DNA from: CAYZEE01 sp964477485
GTDB lineage: Bacteria; Patescibacteriota; Microgenomatia; Levybacterales; UBA12049
DNA: 15,077 nucleotides
Direction of reading: 5' to 3'
NCBI GenBank assembly: GCA_964477485.1
Contig: CAYZEE010000029.1
Location: forward strand, 1-15,077
Shown here one piece after another: positions 6,164 through 13,854 of this stretch. The first letter of the stretch is position 1, and the number at the start of each line of letters is the position of its first letter. Made by a program: the position numbers and the translations under genes. The notes beneath the pieces are model-generated. The model searched no databases and had not been told where the DNA came from. It saw only the letters and a program-made list of their open reading frames with translations.

Positions 6164-9100
6164 ATGGGAAATAAATTTAAAAATAATCTCCCGATTATTG
6201 CTCTTATAGTTGTTGCCTCCTTTTTAGCTGTAAAAAATTTTACCCCGGGGACGTTTTTATCAGGTTGGGATACTCTGCATCCTGAATTTAATTTCGGCTT
6301 AAACTTTACCCGGCAAATTTTTGGAGTATTCAGAAACGACCAGGGCATTGGAGCAGTCGCTGCACATTCCCACATGGCCGACCTGCCCCATTTAATAATT
6401 TTATACTTGCTCCACTTCCTCTTCGCTGTTAATCTTCTAAGATATTTATATATTTTCCTCAACTTGATCATTGGCCCTTTGGGAATGTATCTTTTTCTAA
6501 ATAAGACTGTTGTAAAGAATAAAATTGCAGCTTTCCTCGGAGGGCTTTTCTATCTTCTGAATCTAGGCACAATGCAGCAATTCGTAGTTCCATTTGAAAT
6601 GTTTGTTGTTGAGTACGGACTGCTTCCTTGGCTATTTCTATTTGCATCTGAATATTTATTTTCACAAAATAAAACCGATAAAAAATTTCTTCTATTATTT
6701 TCGCTGGTAACTCTTCTGGCAACTCCGATGGCTTATGCCGCCACGCTCTGGTATGTTTATTTCTCTGCGTTTATTCTTTACCTTTCTGTGTTATCGTTTC
6801 CTTCTCTACTCAGGAGAAATTTAATTCTTGCCAAAAAATCTCTTGCACTTATCTTTCTTTCTCTCTTAATCAATTCATTCTGGATTTTACCTAATATCTA
6901 TTTTGTTCTAACACAAGGAGCAAGTGTTGCAAAGGCAAACATAAATGTCCTCTTTTCGCCCCAGGCATTTTTATATAACAAGGAGTTTGGTAATTTTAAG
7001 GACATTGCCCTTCTTAAAACTTTTTACTTTGACTGGGGCGTTTATGCGGGAGGAAATCATTTTGCCAATCTTCTCCAGCCTTTCATTGACTACTTAAATA
7101 AGCCTTATGTCGTTCAAATTGGCTATTTCTTTGCGATTATTAGCCTTGTTGGCTTAGTCTATGCAATTTATAAAAAAAACAGGATTGGGATTGGAGTCCT
7201 GTCAGTCGGTATTTTGGCTCTTTTTTTTCTTATCAATGACAATTTTCCAACCTCATTTATCTATAATTTTCTTGCCCGAACAATACCTCTTTTCGGAGAA
7301 GCGTTCCGGTTTCCCGATGACAAGGTTTTAGGACTTTTTATATTTGTTTTCGCGGTTTATTTTGCCTTTGGACAACTGTTCCTCGTAAATTTAATTTCAA
7401 AAATTCGGAGAATGAAATTTCTGACGTTTTTTCAAATACTTGTCACAATTTTTCTTCTTGTCTACTTCATGCTGCCTGCTTTTAAAGGCTTTTTTATAAG
7501 TCCCTACATGAGAATCCGGATTCCTTCTTCCTATTTTAATATGTTCTCTTGGTTCAACTCTCAAAAAGATAACGGACGCATAGCAAATCTGCCTATCAAT
7601 TCTCAATGGGGATGGGAATATTACGACTGGGGCGAAGACCAAAATACAAACATTCCTAGTTTTCAAGGTTCAGATTTTATAAGTTTCGGAATAAAACAGC
7701 CGATTCTCGACAGAGATTTCGACCGATGGAATCCAGATAATGAACAGTACTATAGAGAAATGTCGTATGCCATCTATTCAGAGAATACAGACCTTCTCAA
7801 GAAAGTTATTGAAAAATACAATATCCACTATATCCTCCTTGATAAAAGTATAATTGCACCGGAAAACGATCCTAAGGTTCTCGCGTATAAAGATATAGAC
7901 AACATGTCAGGCGAGCTCATAAATGAGGGATTTGTTCAAAAAAGTATAAAATTCGGTAATGGTCTTGAGGTTTACAAAATATCGCAACCCTTACCCGGCT
8001 CTGCCTACTCTATTAAAGACTTTACTTCTGTATCCCCCGCCGCCCAGGCGATTTATGAAGATTTTGCCTTCGAAAAATTCAATAACTATATTGTGGAAAA
8101 TTCTGATTCCTCAGCTCATTTTTATCCATTTAGAACACTTATTGACGCACAAAATCATGTTCTGTCGCCTCTTCTCTCAACACAGGAGGGACTAAAAATT
8201 TCTCTTAAGGAAAAATTAACTGAGGCGTCAGCGCCCTCTTTTATTGCAACAGAAAATTCCATAGCAGCCGATCTTTTTGTGAAACGGGAGAAAAATATTT
8301 TAACCGTGACTTTTTATCCCCATCTGCCTCAAAAAAACGCAAACCAATCTTCTATCCCTATAGAATCATCTTTAAGTCTTCCTACTGATAAAAATGTTGT
8401 TCTTAGCATTAATGATTCGTACAACTTTATCCTTGATAATGTTCCGGACAATACACCTTTGTCTCTTGGCATAGTTTTTCTTAAAACAAAAGACAATAAT
8501 ACAGTTACGCTCTATCCCAAAACTCCTGATAAGATAATTATCCCGGATTTTTCAACTATAAATTTATCTCTTGCCCCATGCGGAGCAAAAAGTTCAAATC
8601 AAGTATTTGGGTTAAGAAAAGAAAAAAACAACTTTGTTCTCTTTGGGAAACACACTCCCATCTGTATGTCTATTCCTATCGCAAACCTAATTTCCAATGA
8701 TAAAAATCTAGGCGAGCGGTATCTTTTCACAACAAATTTTGAATATCAAGGCGAACCATCTTCCTATATGTGCATAGCCAATACAAAAACCAGTAATTGC
8801 CAGGATTATGTCTCAAAAAATATTGCCTCTTCGCAATCTTTAACTAGCAACTATTTTGAAATCAAACAAGAAGATTTAGGAAATTTGGGAATAAAAATTG
8901 TGTTTGATGCGACTCAAAAAGACAAAAACCAATCTGTATCCTACTCAAATGTGGTTTTTTCTCTCACAAAGCCTTTTTCCTCATCTTCTATTTCGCAAGA
9001 TTTGATAACAGAGTCTATACAATCCGTTGAGAGTATATCGTCAAACACTTTTATAATACCCTTCTCGGGAACAGCACAACTAAGCAAAAACATAACCACC

Positions 9101-9874
9101 TTGCCAAAGACAAGCTTGGAATGTAACAGTTCTTCTCCTGTCAGTCATAAACTCTCAAAAAAAATAGTAAGTCAAGAAAAACAAAGCTTTATAGAATACA
9201 AGGCGGGAGAAGGCGTTGCTTGCGATCATTTCTCTTATCAAAACCTTTCTCAAAATCAAGCTTATCTCATCGAAGTCAGCTCGCGAAATATCAAAGGATT
9301 GCCTCTGACTATGTGCGTTCTAAATGAAAACACAAAGCATTGCGATTTATATACAAACCTAACTAAATCTCCAAATTTTACGAGTGAGTTTTTTCTTTTA
9401 CCTCCTATGCGTGAAGAACAAACAACCCTGTCCGGCCAAGGCTATGACATAGACATAGGCAGTCTTGGGATAAAACGTTCGGAAAGCATAAATGATTTAC
9501 AAAGTATCCAGATTATCCCTTTCCCCTATCGTTTCTTATCTCAAATACAGATAGATAGAACAGGCTTGAATAGCGTAAACACAGCAAATAGGAATTTATT
9601 GGTATTTCCAGTATCTTTTAATAGCGGGTGGAGAGCATATAGAATAAATTTTCAATTTGCCCAAGTTTTTCCATTCCTTTTTGGAACGGAGCTTAAGAAC
9701 CACGTGCTTGTGAACAATTGGGAAAATGGATGGTTATTGAACAACCCTCAACCCTCAACTTTCAACTCTCAACTTGTAATCATTTATCTTCCTCAATACC
9801 TCGAATACATCGGATTTATCTTGCTGTTTATCTCGATTATCTATATTATTAGACTGGTACTGATCAAGAATTGA
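6164..9874 (+). CDS. Very large GT-C-like multi-pass membrane protein
   Basis: A 1236-residue protein likely to be a polyprenyl-phosphate-sugar-dependent glycosyltransferase (YfhO/DUF3367-like architecture). The first ~450 residues hold roughly a dozen membrane helices. The first external loop has GWDTLHPEFN, with D36 and E41 placed where GT-C enzymes carry catalytic acids. A large external region follows, starting with the segment FDRWNPDNEQYYREMS and a KYNIHYILLD strand typical of these proteins. Two similar beta-rich modules lie at about 835-935 and 1015-1115; each has a paired-cysteine motif (MCIANTKTSNC and MCVLNENTKHC). A last helix (about 1210-1230) returns to the membrane. A heptamer repeat near the end is translated as NPQPSTFNSQL. 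It ends in TGA, confirming TGA as a stop. Family is inferred from topology and motifs; the acceptor is unknown. Confidence 0.82.
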   Translation: MGNKFKNNLPIIALIVVASFLAVKNFTPGTFLSGWDTLHPEFNFGLNFTRQIFGVFRNDQGIGAVAAHSHMADLPHLIILYLLHFLFAVNLLRYLYIFLNLIIGPLGMYLFLNKTVVKNKIAAFLGGLFYLLNLGTMQQFVVPFEMFVVEYGLLPWLFLFASEYLFSQNKTDKKFLLLFSLVTLLATPMAYAATLWYVYFSAFILYLSVLSFPSLLRRNLILAKKSLALIFLSLLINSFWILPNIYFVLTQGASVAKANINVLFSPQAFLYNKEFGNFKDIALLKTFYFDWGVYAGGNHFANLLQPFIDYLNKPYVVQIGYFFAIISLVGLVYAIYKKNRIGIGVLSVGILALFFLINDNFPTSFIYNFLARTIPLFGEAFRFPDDKVLGLFIFVFAVYFAFGQLFLVNLISKIRRMKFLTFFQILVTIFLLVYFMLPAFKGFFISPYMRIRIPSSYFNMFSWFNSQKDNGRIANLPINSQWGWEYYDWGEDQNTNIPSFQGSDFISFGIKQPILDRDFDRWNPDNEQYYREMSYAIYSENTDLLKKVIEKYNIHYILLDKSIIAPENDPKVLAYKDIDNMSGELINEGFVQKSIKFGNGLEVYKISQPLPGSAYSIKDFTSVSPAAQAIYEDFAFEKFNNYIVENSDSSAHFYPFRTLIDAQNHVLSPLLSTQEGLKISLKEKLTEASAPSFIATENSIAADLFVKREKNILTVTFYPHLPQKNANQSSIPIESSLSLPTDKNVVLSINDSYNFILDNVPDNTPLSLGIVFLKTKDNNTVTLYPKTPDKIIIPDFSTINLSLAPCGAKSSNQVFGLRKEKNNFVLFGKHTPICMSIPIANLISNDKNLGERYLFTTNFEYQGEPSSYMCIANTKTSNCQDYVSKNIASSQSLTSNYFEIKQEDLGNLGIKIVFDATQKDKNQSVSYSNVVFSLTKPFSSSSISQDLITESIQSVESISSNTFIIPFSGTAQLSKNITTLPKTSLECNSSSPVSHKLSKKIVSQEKQSFIEYKAGEGVACDHFSYQNLSQNQAYLIEVSSRNIKGLPLTMCVLNENTKHCDLYTNLTKSPNFTSEFFLLPPMREEQTTLSGQGYDIDIGSLGIKRSESINDLQSIQIIPFPYRFLSQIQIDRTGLNSVNTANRNLLVFPVSFNSGWRAYRINFQFAQVFPFLFGTELKNHVLVNNWENGWLLNNPQPSTFNSQLVIIYLPQYLEYIGFILLFISIIYIIRLVLIKN
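9742..9776 (+). repeat. Five tandem heptamers (CAACYYT type) inside the membrane-protein gene
   Basis: Units CAACCCT, CAACCCT, CAACTTT, CAACTCT and CAACTTG follow one another without gaps. They are translated in frame just before the last membrane helix. Seven bases is not a multiple of three, so the repeat encodes a seven-residue pattern over 21 bases. Confidence 0.8.
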
Positions 9875-10002
9875 CTATTTTCTCCTTTCAACAAGTTATC
9901 CACATTTTTTCTTTATAAATTAATTAGGTTTAAGCAGCAAGCTAAACCACCTGTAATTTACTATAAGATATAGAGATTTTTACCCAATTTTTAGCTATAG
10001 GC

Positions 10003-10031
10003 TTGACATACTTGACAAGGTATGATAAAAT
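10003..10031 (+). promoter_or_regulatory. Strong extended -10 promoter of the 48-aa gene
   Basis: TTGACA at 10003-10008, then 17 bases, then TAAAAT at 10026-10031 with TG one base upstream (extended -10). A second TTGACA at 10012-10017 has no partner at a useful distance. Transcription is expected at about 10038, four bases before the ATG at 10042. The rest of the gene-free stretch 9875-10002 holds one consensus DnaA-box-like word (9896-9904) and a weak 6-bp hairpin (9927-9948), and nothing else I can support. Confidence 0.75.
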
Positions 10032-10041
10032 AGTTTCAAAT

Positions 10042-10188
10042 ATGAACTTCTCTTTTTTTAGAAATAAAAATAGGCGGGCAAAGAAAATAATTGCTGATTA
10101 CAAACAAGAATTATTGGTAAAGCATGGAAGAGAGCAGTTTATGGTTTTAGTCAAAAAAGGACTTTCAGTACCAATTGCACTTTTGTAA
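10042..10188 (+). CDS. Small basic protein, 48 aa, unknown
   Basis: I do not recognise this protein. Translation from ATG 10042 gives 48 residues beginning MNFSFFRNKNRRAKKIIADY, strongly basic in the first half, then a predicted helix and a hydrophobic end (LSVPIALL). A TTG at 10003 is part of the -35 box and cannot be the start. The almost leaderless mRNA matches what is seen at the methyltransferase gene, and the promoter is among the best in the window, so this looks like a real and well expressed gene. The charge pattern fits nucleic-acid or ribosome binding, but that is only a guess. It stands alone, convergent with the PIN-TRAM gene. Confidence 0.6.
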   Translation: MNFSFFRNKNRRAKKIIADYKQELLVKHGREQFMVLVKKGLSVPIALL

Positions 10189-10192
10189 ATTG

Positions 10193-10254
10193 AAAAAAAG
10201 AGCATCGCTTTCGTTACTCGTATAATAATTTCAGGTACGAAAAGCAATGCTCTT
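10193..10254 (-). terminator. Second minus-strand terminator after the rpsA-radA-PIN run
   Basis: Arms 10235-10254 and 10198-10217 pair over about 18 positions with one mismatch and small bulges, around a 17-base loop. On the minus strand the stem is followed by seven U residues (A7 at 10193-10199). On the plus strand there is no U-tract, so it is directional. Confidence 0.6.
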
Positions 10255-10256
10255 GG

Positions 10257-10304
10257 AAAAAAAGGCAGCTAGTTCCTAGGCAGGAATATAAAACTAATTG
10301 CCTT
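10257..10304 (-). terminator. First minus-strand terminator after the rpsA-radA-PIN run
   Basis: AAGGCAATTAGT (minus strand, 10304-10293) pairs with ACTAGCTGCCTT (10273-10262), with one G-U pair and one mismatch, and enters a U7 run (10263-10257). It lies about 160 bases past the PIN-TRAM stop and directly in front of the second terminator, so the two are in tandem. Confidence 0.6.
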
Positions 10305-10308
10305 CTTA

Positions 10309-10413
10309 TTAAATATCAAAAATTTTCTAAAATGTCAAGGAAAATTGATGAGGCTAAAATGCTTAGTTTTTCTTGATATAGTTTGATATTTTTAGGAAAA
10401 ATTTTTATATTTA
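10309..10413. repeat. AT-rich imperfect inverted repeat of about 105 bp
   Basis: The outer arms at 10309-10332 and 10389-10413 are complementary with two one-base shifts, and an inner pair (10332-10344 with 10367-10379) continues the stem with G-U pairs. A perfect alternative 10-bp pairing joins AAATATCAAA (10311-10320) to TTTGATATTT (10382-10391). It lies in the gene-free stretch between the 48-aa gene and the PIN-TRAM gene. It could be a structured 3' RNA, a decayed miniature element, or simply AT-rich DNA. Confidence 0.4.
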
Positions 10414-10423
10414 AATTTGCATT

Positions 10424-10477
10424 TTTAGACGAGGTAGGAGTCTTGGGCAGGGATTCCTACCTCTTCTAAATTTTTTT
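10424..10477 (+). terminator. Plus-strand terminator overlapping the PIN-TRAM stop codon
   Basis: Arms 10424-10439 and 10455-10470 pair over 16 positions with one mismatch around a 15-base loop, then seven T residues (10471-10477). It ends plus-strand transcripts coming from the 48-aa gene. The right arm contains the PIN-TRAM stop codon (TAG, plus-strand 10466-10468). In the minus direction it lacks a U-tract. Confidence 0.7.
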
Positions 10478-11251
10478 AGCAAATAAGATTCTCCCAGCTG
10501 TAGTTTGAATAACCCGAGATACCAAAACATCAATCTGCTTCCCCAATTCCGAACTTGCATTCTCAACAACAATCATAGTTCCGTCATCCAAATATCCTAC
10601 TCCCTGCGTTGGTTCTTTACCTGCATGTAATATTTTTATATGAAGTGCCTCTCCCGGAACAGCACGGACTTTAAGCATAACTGCCAGTGTATTAACATTT
10701 ATTGCGGTAACTCCGCTAATATTTGCTTTCTTCTCAAGGTTGTAATCACAGGTTAGGATCTTACCTTTATGTTTACGTGCTGCATAAATTAGTCTTTCGT
10801 CAACTTCCTTAAGTTTCTTCACTTCCAAAATTTCTTTCGCATCATCTGATAAAACAATAAATTTAATACCCTTAGTTTTTCTAAGCTTCTCGAGAAGCGC
10901 AAGTCCTCTTCTCCCCCTCTCTCTCTTAACCGTATCCTGAGAATCCGCGATATGTTTTAATTCTAAAAGTATACTCTCCAAAAGTACAAAAGTCCCAAAG
11001 AAAAATCCTATACTTATAACATCAAAGATTCTCCCGTCAATTATTGCCGAAGTGTCCAGAAAAATTGCATTTTCTATTTTCTTGCTCTTCTTTCTTTTCT
11101 TAGGACGTCTGAAGGACGGCAGCCTTCTAATAACTGTCCTTGCTACCTCATCAGCAATAAGCCCTACTACTTTTGGCGAAAATGCTGCTCCATGTTCTTC
11201 CTCTTTTGTTACCTTCTCTGGTTTTTGAATTTTTTTAATTTTTTGAGCCAT
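10466..11251 (-). CDS. PIN-TRAM domain protein (soluble YacL-like putative nuclease)
   Basis: A putative metal-dependent ribonuclease with an RNA-binding tail. In 261 residues it has a charged N-terminus with a very basic patch (RRPKKRKKSKK, 48-58), a PIN domain (about 61-195) with the expected acids D66 (FLDTSAIIDGR), E97 (LLELKH), D151 (EVDERLI) and D169 (TCDYNL), and a TRAM domain (about 200-258, PGEALHIKILHAGKEPTQGVGYLDDGTMIVV). Relatives in Firmicutes (YacL) carry four membrane helices before the PIN domain; these are missing here, so this version should be cytoplasmic. The ATG at 11251 overlaps the end of radA by 17 bases, implying coupled translation. The genes yacL and radA are also neighbours in many Firmicutes, which supports the call. 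Substrate unknown. Confidence 0.88.
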   Translation of the reverse strand: MAQKIKKIQKPEKVTKEEEHGAAFSPKVVGLIADEVARTVIRRLPSFRRPKKRKKSKKIENAIFLDTSAIIDGRIFDVISIGFFFGTFVLLESILLELKHIADSQDTVKRERGRRGLALLEKLRKTKGIKFIVLSDDAKEILEVKKLKEVDERLIYAARKHKGKILTCDYNLEKKANISGVTAINVNTLAVMLKVRAVPGEALHIKILHAGKEPTQGVGYLDDGTMIVVENASSELGKQIDVLVSRVIQTTAGRILFAKKI

Positions 11252-12617
11252 TTTTGTAAGAATACCTGCCTATTCCTTTTAAAACATCTGAAAGCCTCTT
11301 GTATTTTTCAGGCGTTATAATCTCTAGAAGACCTAGCTTTCGGGATTCTTTCACCCTTTTTCCAAGAAAGGGAACATCCCGAAGCTCCCCCAATAGTCCA
11401 ACTTCGGAAATTGCAACGGTTTTTCGAAGAGGAATATTCTTAAAACTTGAGAATATTGCAAGACAAATTCCAAGATCAGTTGCCGGATCAGAAAGCCTAA
11501 GTCCTCCGGCGACATTTACAAAAACATCTGTTGAATCAAGTGGTACGCCGCAATGTTTCTGAAGGACTGCCAAAAGCAGTTCAAGTCTCCTATAGTCGAC
11601 CCCTGCCGCAACGCGTCTTGGCATTGGTAATTTAGAAAATACAACCAAGGCTTGAATCTCTACCAGAAATGCCCTTGTTCCTTCAAGCGTTGCCACAAAA
11701 ACAGAACCAGGAGAATCCTCCGTATTCTTACTTAGAAAAACTTGAGAAGAATCTTTAACCTCAATCATTCCTTCGTCTGTCATAGAGAAAAATCCAACCT
11801 CATCAACTGGGCCAAATCTATTCTTGAAGCTTCGTAAAATTCGGACTGGCATCCCTTTTTCTCCTTCAAGAAAAAGAACTGCATCAACCATGTGGGATAA
11901 AACCATCGGTCCTGCCACCATTCCTTCTTTTGTAACATGACCAACAATTATGACCGGTATATTAAAACCTTTTGCCGCTTTTATAAATTGCGAAGCTGCA
12001 TATCTTACCTGTCCCACGCTTCCCGAAAGGCCTGAAAGATTTTCAGATGCCATAGTTTGTATAGAATCGATTATTACAAGCGATGGCTTTATTTCTACTA
12101 TTGCTTCAACAACTAAATCCGTATCTATCTGGGAAAGAACAAAAAGATTGATATCTTTGTCGGCATTGGAAATCCTTTTTGCTCTAAGCTTTACCTGCTC
12201 CTCGGACTCCTCACCGCTTATGTACAAAACATTTTGAGACGGATGCGGGGAGTGGACGGCCTCAACGCCATGGCCACTGATATTGACTGCAATCTGAAGT
12301 AAAAGTGTTGATTTGCCAACGCCCGGATCTCCTGCCAAAAGAACAACACTCCCTTTAACTATTCCTCCGCCCAAAGCTCCATCCATTTCAGAAAAGCCGG
12401 TTAAAATTCTACCTTTTTCCTCGTAATTAATTTCCGAAAGCTTTTTTGGTTTTAATTCTTTTTCACTTTTTGACTTTTGAGTTTCGATTTTGACTTTTGA
12501 GTTTTGAATTTTGAACTCTCGAAGCGAGTTCCATTCTCCGCATTCTGGACATTTTCCTAAAAACTTTGGACTTTCATAACCGCACTCTTGACAAACAAAA
12601 GAAATCTTCGATTTCAT
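11235..12617 (-). CDS. radA: DNA repair protein RadA (Sms), RecA-like branch-migration ATPase
   Basis: RadA drives branch migration in recombinational repair. From ATG 12617 it has 460 residues: the C4 zinc finger (C9, C12, C23, C26), a linker, the RecA-like ATPase with Walker A GDPGVGKST (96-104), Walker B LVIIDS (180-185), the family-specific KNRFG (265-269), and a Lon-protease-like C-terminal domain (VNVAGGLRLSDPATDLG) without a protease active site being claimed. The TTG at 12632 adds five residues and falls in the repeat-rich spacer; ATG 12617 gives the family's usual start. The linker (about 33-58) is encoded by tandem heptamer repeats. A short extra stretch AVHSPHPSQ (about 120-128) precedes the usual VLYISGEES strand. 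It lies 67 bases after rpsA and overlaps the PIN-TRAM gene. Confidence 0.96.
   Translation of the reverse strand: MKSKISFVCQECGYESPKFLGKCPECGEWNSLREFKIQNSKVKIETQKSKSEKELKPKKLSEINYEEKGRILTGFSEMDGALGGGIVKGSVVLLAGDPGVGKSTLLLQIAVNISGHGVEAVHSPHPSQNVLYISGEESEEQVKLRAKRISNADKDINLFVLSQIDTDLVVEAIVEIKPSLVIIDSIQTMASENLSGLSGSVGQVRYAASQFIKAAKGFNIPVIIVGHVTKEGMVAGPMVLSHMVDAVLFLEGEKGMPVRILRSFKNRFGPVDEVGFFSMTDEGMIEVKDSSQVFLSKNTEDSPGSVFVATLEGTRAFLVEIQALVVFSKLPMPRRVAAGVDYRRLELLLAVLQKHCGVPLDSTDVFVNVAGGLRLSDPATDLGICLAIFSSFKNIPLRKTVAISEVGLLGELRDVPFLGKRVKESRKLGLLEIITPEKYKRLSDVLKGIGRYSYKNGSKN
12472..12519 (-). repeat. Seven degenerate tandem heptamers (GANTTTT type) in the radA linker
   Basis: On the plus strand the units read GACTTTT, GAGTTTC, GATTTT (6), GACTTTT, GAGTTTT, GAATTTT and GAACTCT. 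A 14-base block (TGACTTTTGAGTTT) recurs exactly at 12471-12484 and 12491-12504. On the coding strand it gives a Lys/Gln/Ser-rich stretch between zinc finger and ATPase, where length is probably tolerated. Confidence 0.75.
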
Positions 12618-12628
12618 AAAAGCAACCG

Positions 12629-12687
12629 GCAACTAGCCATAAGCAACTAGAATTTCTAGTGACTAGTCGCTAACCAACTAGTTGCTA
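12629..12687. repeat. CTAG-rich repeat and inverted repeats between rpsA and radA
   Basis: CTAG occurs five times in 49 bases (12633, 12647, 12656, 12663, 12678). AGCAACTAG (12642-12650) is matched by CTAGTTGCT (12678-12686), and ACTAGAA-T-TTCTAGT (12646-12660) forms an inner perfect hairpin. CAACTAG recurs 14 bases apart. The right arm reaches the rpsA stop codon. There is no U-tract, so it is not an ordinary terminator. Confidence 0.6.
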
Positions 12688-13845
12688 TCTATACCCGATG
12701 GGTTTTTCTTTAAGTACTGGCAAAAGTATAATTTTTCGTCTTTTTTCATCAATTTCAGAAACCATAACGTCAACCATATCGTCAGTTTTATAGGAAACTG
12801 ACGGTGGAATTTTTTCTTTTCTCACAAAACCCTCAAGGCTGTCCCCTAAGTCAAGGAAAACCCCTGCAGACGAAACTTGCAATACTTTGGCTTTTAATTT
12901 TTTGTCTATGGGAAAATCTTTTGCTTTTTCTCTAAACGGATCGGGTTTTAGCATTTTTATAGAAAGGTTTAACCTTCTTGAATCTTTATCAAAGCCCAGA
13001 ACATAAACATCAATTGTTTCTGAAGATTTGTAAGTTGATGGAATTTGGGAAATTCTTTCCCAGGAGATCTCTGATATATGAATAAATCCATCGACTGCGT
13101 TATCCTCGACTGATACGGAAACAAAAATTCCATATGGAGTAATATTTTTGATCAAAGCTTCTATTCTTTGCCCGATTTTAAATTTTTTGATATTTGCATC
13201 AAATTCGCCAGTTGTCATTGTTTGAGTTTGAGAAAATATAATTTTATGAGTTTGTCTATCTATCTCCAAAATTATTGCCTTGATGTTATTACCAGTTAAA
13301 TTTTGTGATGATTCTCCTACTGCCTCATCCGACTTCTGGGGGTAAGACGCAAAAGAGACTTGCGAATTCGGAAGAAATCCAGAAATTCCATCATTTGTTG
13401 AAACCAAAAAACCTCCTTTTACCGCCTCATTTATTGTAACTTCAAGAACTTTTTTATCTTCTTTAAGTTTCGAAATCCTATCCCACATTTTGTTGTCGAG
13501 AAATCTTCGAAGAGATACCACGGGGTATCCCATATCAGACTCTGGGTTTAAGACTTGGACGTTAACCTTATCTCCTACCTCCAGAGTTGACAGAATTGTA
13601 CGAAGTATCCTTTTATCTTTTTCAAGAACCACTGCCTCTGCTTTGGCATTTATGTCTATTAAAATTTCAGAGGATGTAAGCTTGGTAATTGTACCGGGAA
13701 TTATTTCCCCTTTACGTGGCGCTATAAGCGCGGTCTTCTGCCTTGCTAGAAGCTCTGCCATTGTCATCGGTTTAGAGCTTGAAGATCTTGAAGAATTAGT
13801 TGTCTTTGATTTTTGATCTTTGATCTTTGATTTTGTTTTTGCCAC
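12685..13845 (-). CDS. rpsA: Ribosomal protein S1 (four S1 domains)
   Basis: S1 binds mRNA on the 30S subunit and helps initiation on weakly marked messages, which matters in a genome with few Shine-Dalgarno sites. Its 386 residues hold four OB-fold S1 domains at about 45-113, 130-206, 223-297 and 314-376; the third is the best match (GQRIEALIKNITPYGIFVSV...DGFIHISEIS). The Lys/Ser-rich first 25 residues are encoded by a heptamer repeat. The GTG at 13845 lies nine bases after a strong AAGGAGG site (13855-13861), while an out-of-frame ATG at 13849 lies five bases after it and opens a 17-codon ORF. The other possible in-frame start, ATG at residue 27 or 29, lacks such a site. Four domains rather than six is common outside Proteobacteria; a generic S1-domain protein is the alternative name. 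Confidence 0.9.
   Translation of the reverse strand: MAKTKSKIKDQKSKTTNSSRSSSSKPMTMAELLARQKTALIAPRKGEIIPGTITKLTSSEILIDINAKAEAVVLEKDKRILRTILSTLEVGDKVNVQVLNPESDMGYPVVSLRRFLDNKMWDRISKLKEDKKVLEVTINEAVKGGFLVSTNDGISGFLPNSQVSFASYPQKSDEAVGESSQNLTGNNIKAIILEIDRQTHKIIFSQTQTMTTGEFDANIKKFKIGQRIEALIKNITPYGIFVSVSVEDNAVDGFIHISEISWERISQIPSTYKSSETIDVYVLGFDKDSRRLNLSIKMLKPDPFREKAKDFPIDKKLKAKVLQVSSAGVFLDLGDSLEGFVRKEKIPPSVSYKTDDMVDVMVSEIDEKRRKIILLPVLKEKPIGYR
13801..13835 (-). repeat. Tandem heptamers (GATYTTT type) at the start of rpsA
   Basis: Plus-strand units TGTCTTT, GATTTTT, GATCTTT, GATCTTT and GATTTTG follow in register. They encode SKIKDQKSKTT near the S1 N-terminus. The sequence style closely matches the repeat in the radA linker. 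Confidence 0.75.
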
Positions 13846-13854
13846 TCATTTACT

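Noticed and set aside
9742..9776. CRISPR-like repeat array
   Set aside because: Units are only seven bases with no spacers; no cas genes are present.
9872..9874. TGA recoded as glycine (code 25)
   Set aside because: TGA ends the 1236-aa gene right after its final helix, and no in-frame TGA occurs inside any well supported gene.
9896..9904. Consensus DnaA box TTATCCACA, suggesting an origin
   Set aside because: A single box with no cluster, no AT-rich unwinding repeat pattern and no dnaA or dnaN nearby is expected by chance.
12618..12632. Upstream TTG start for radA
   Set aside because: It adds five residues from the repeat-rich spacer; ATG 12617 gives the normal RadA N-terminus just before the zinc finger.
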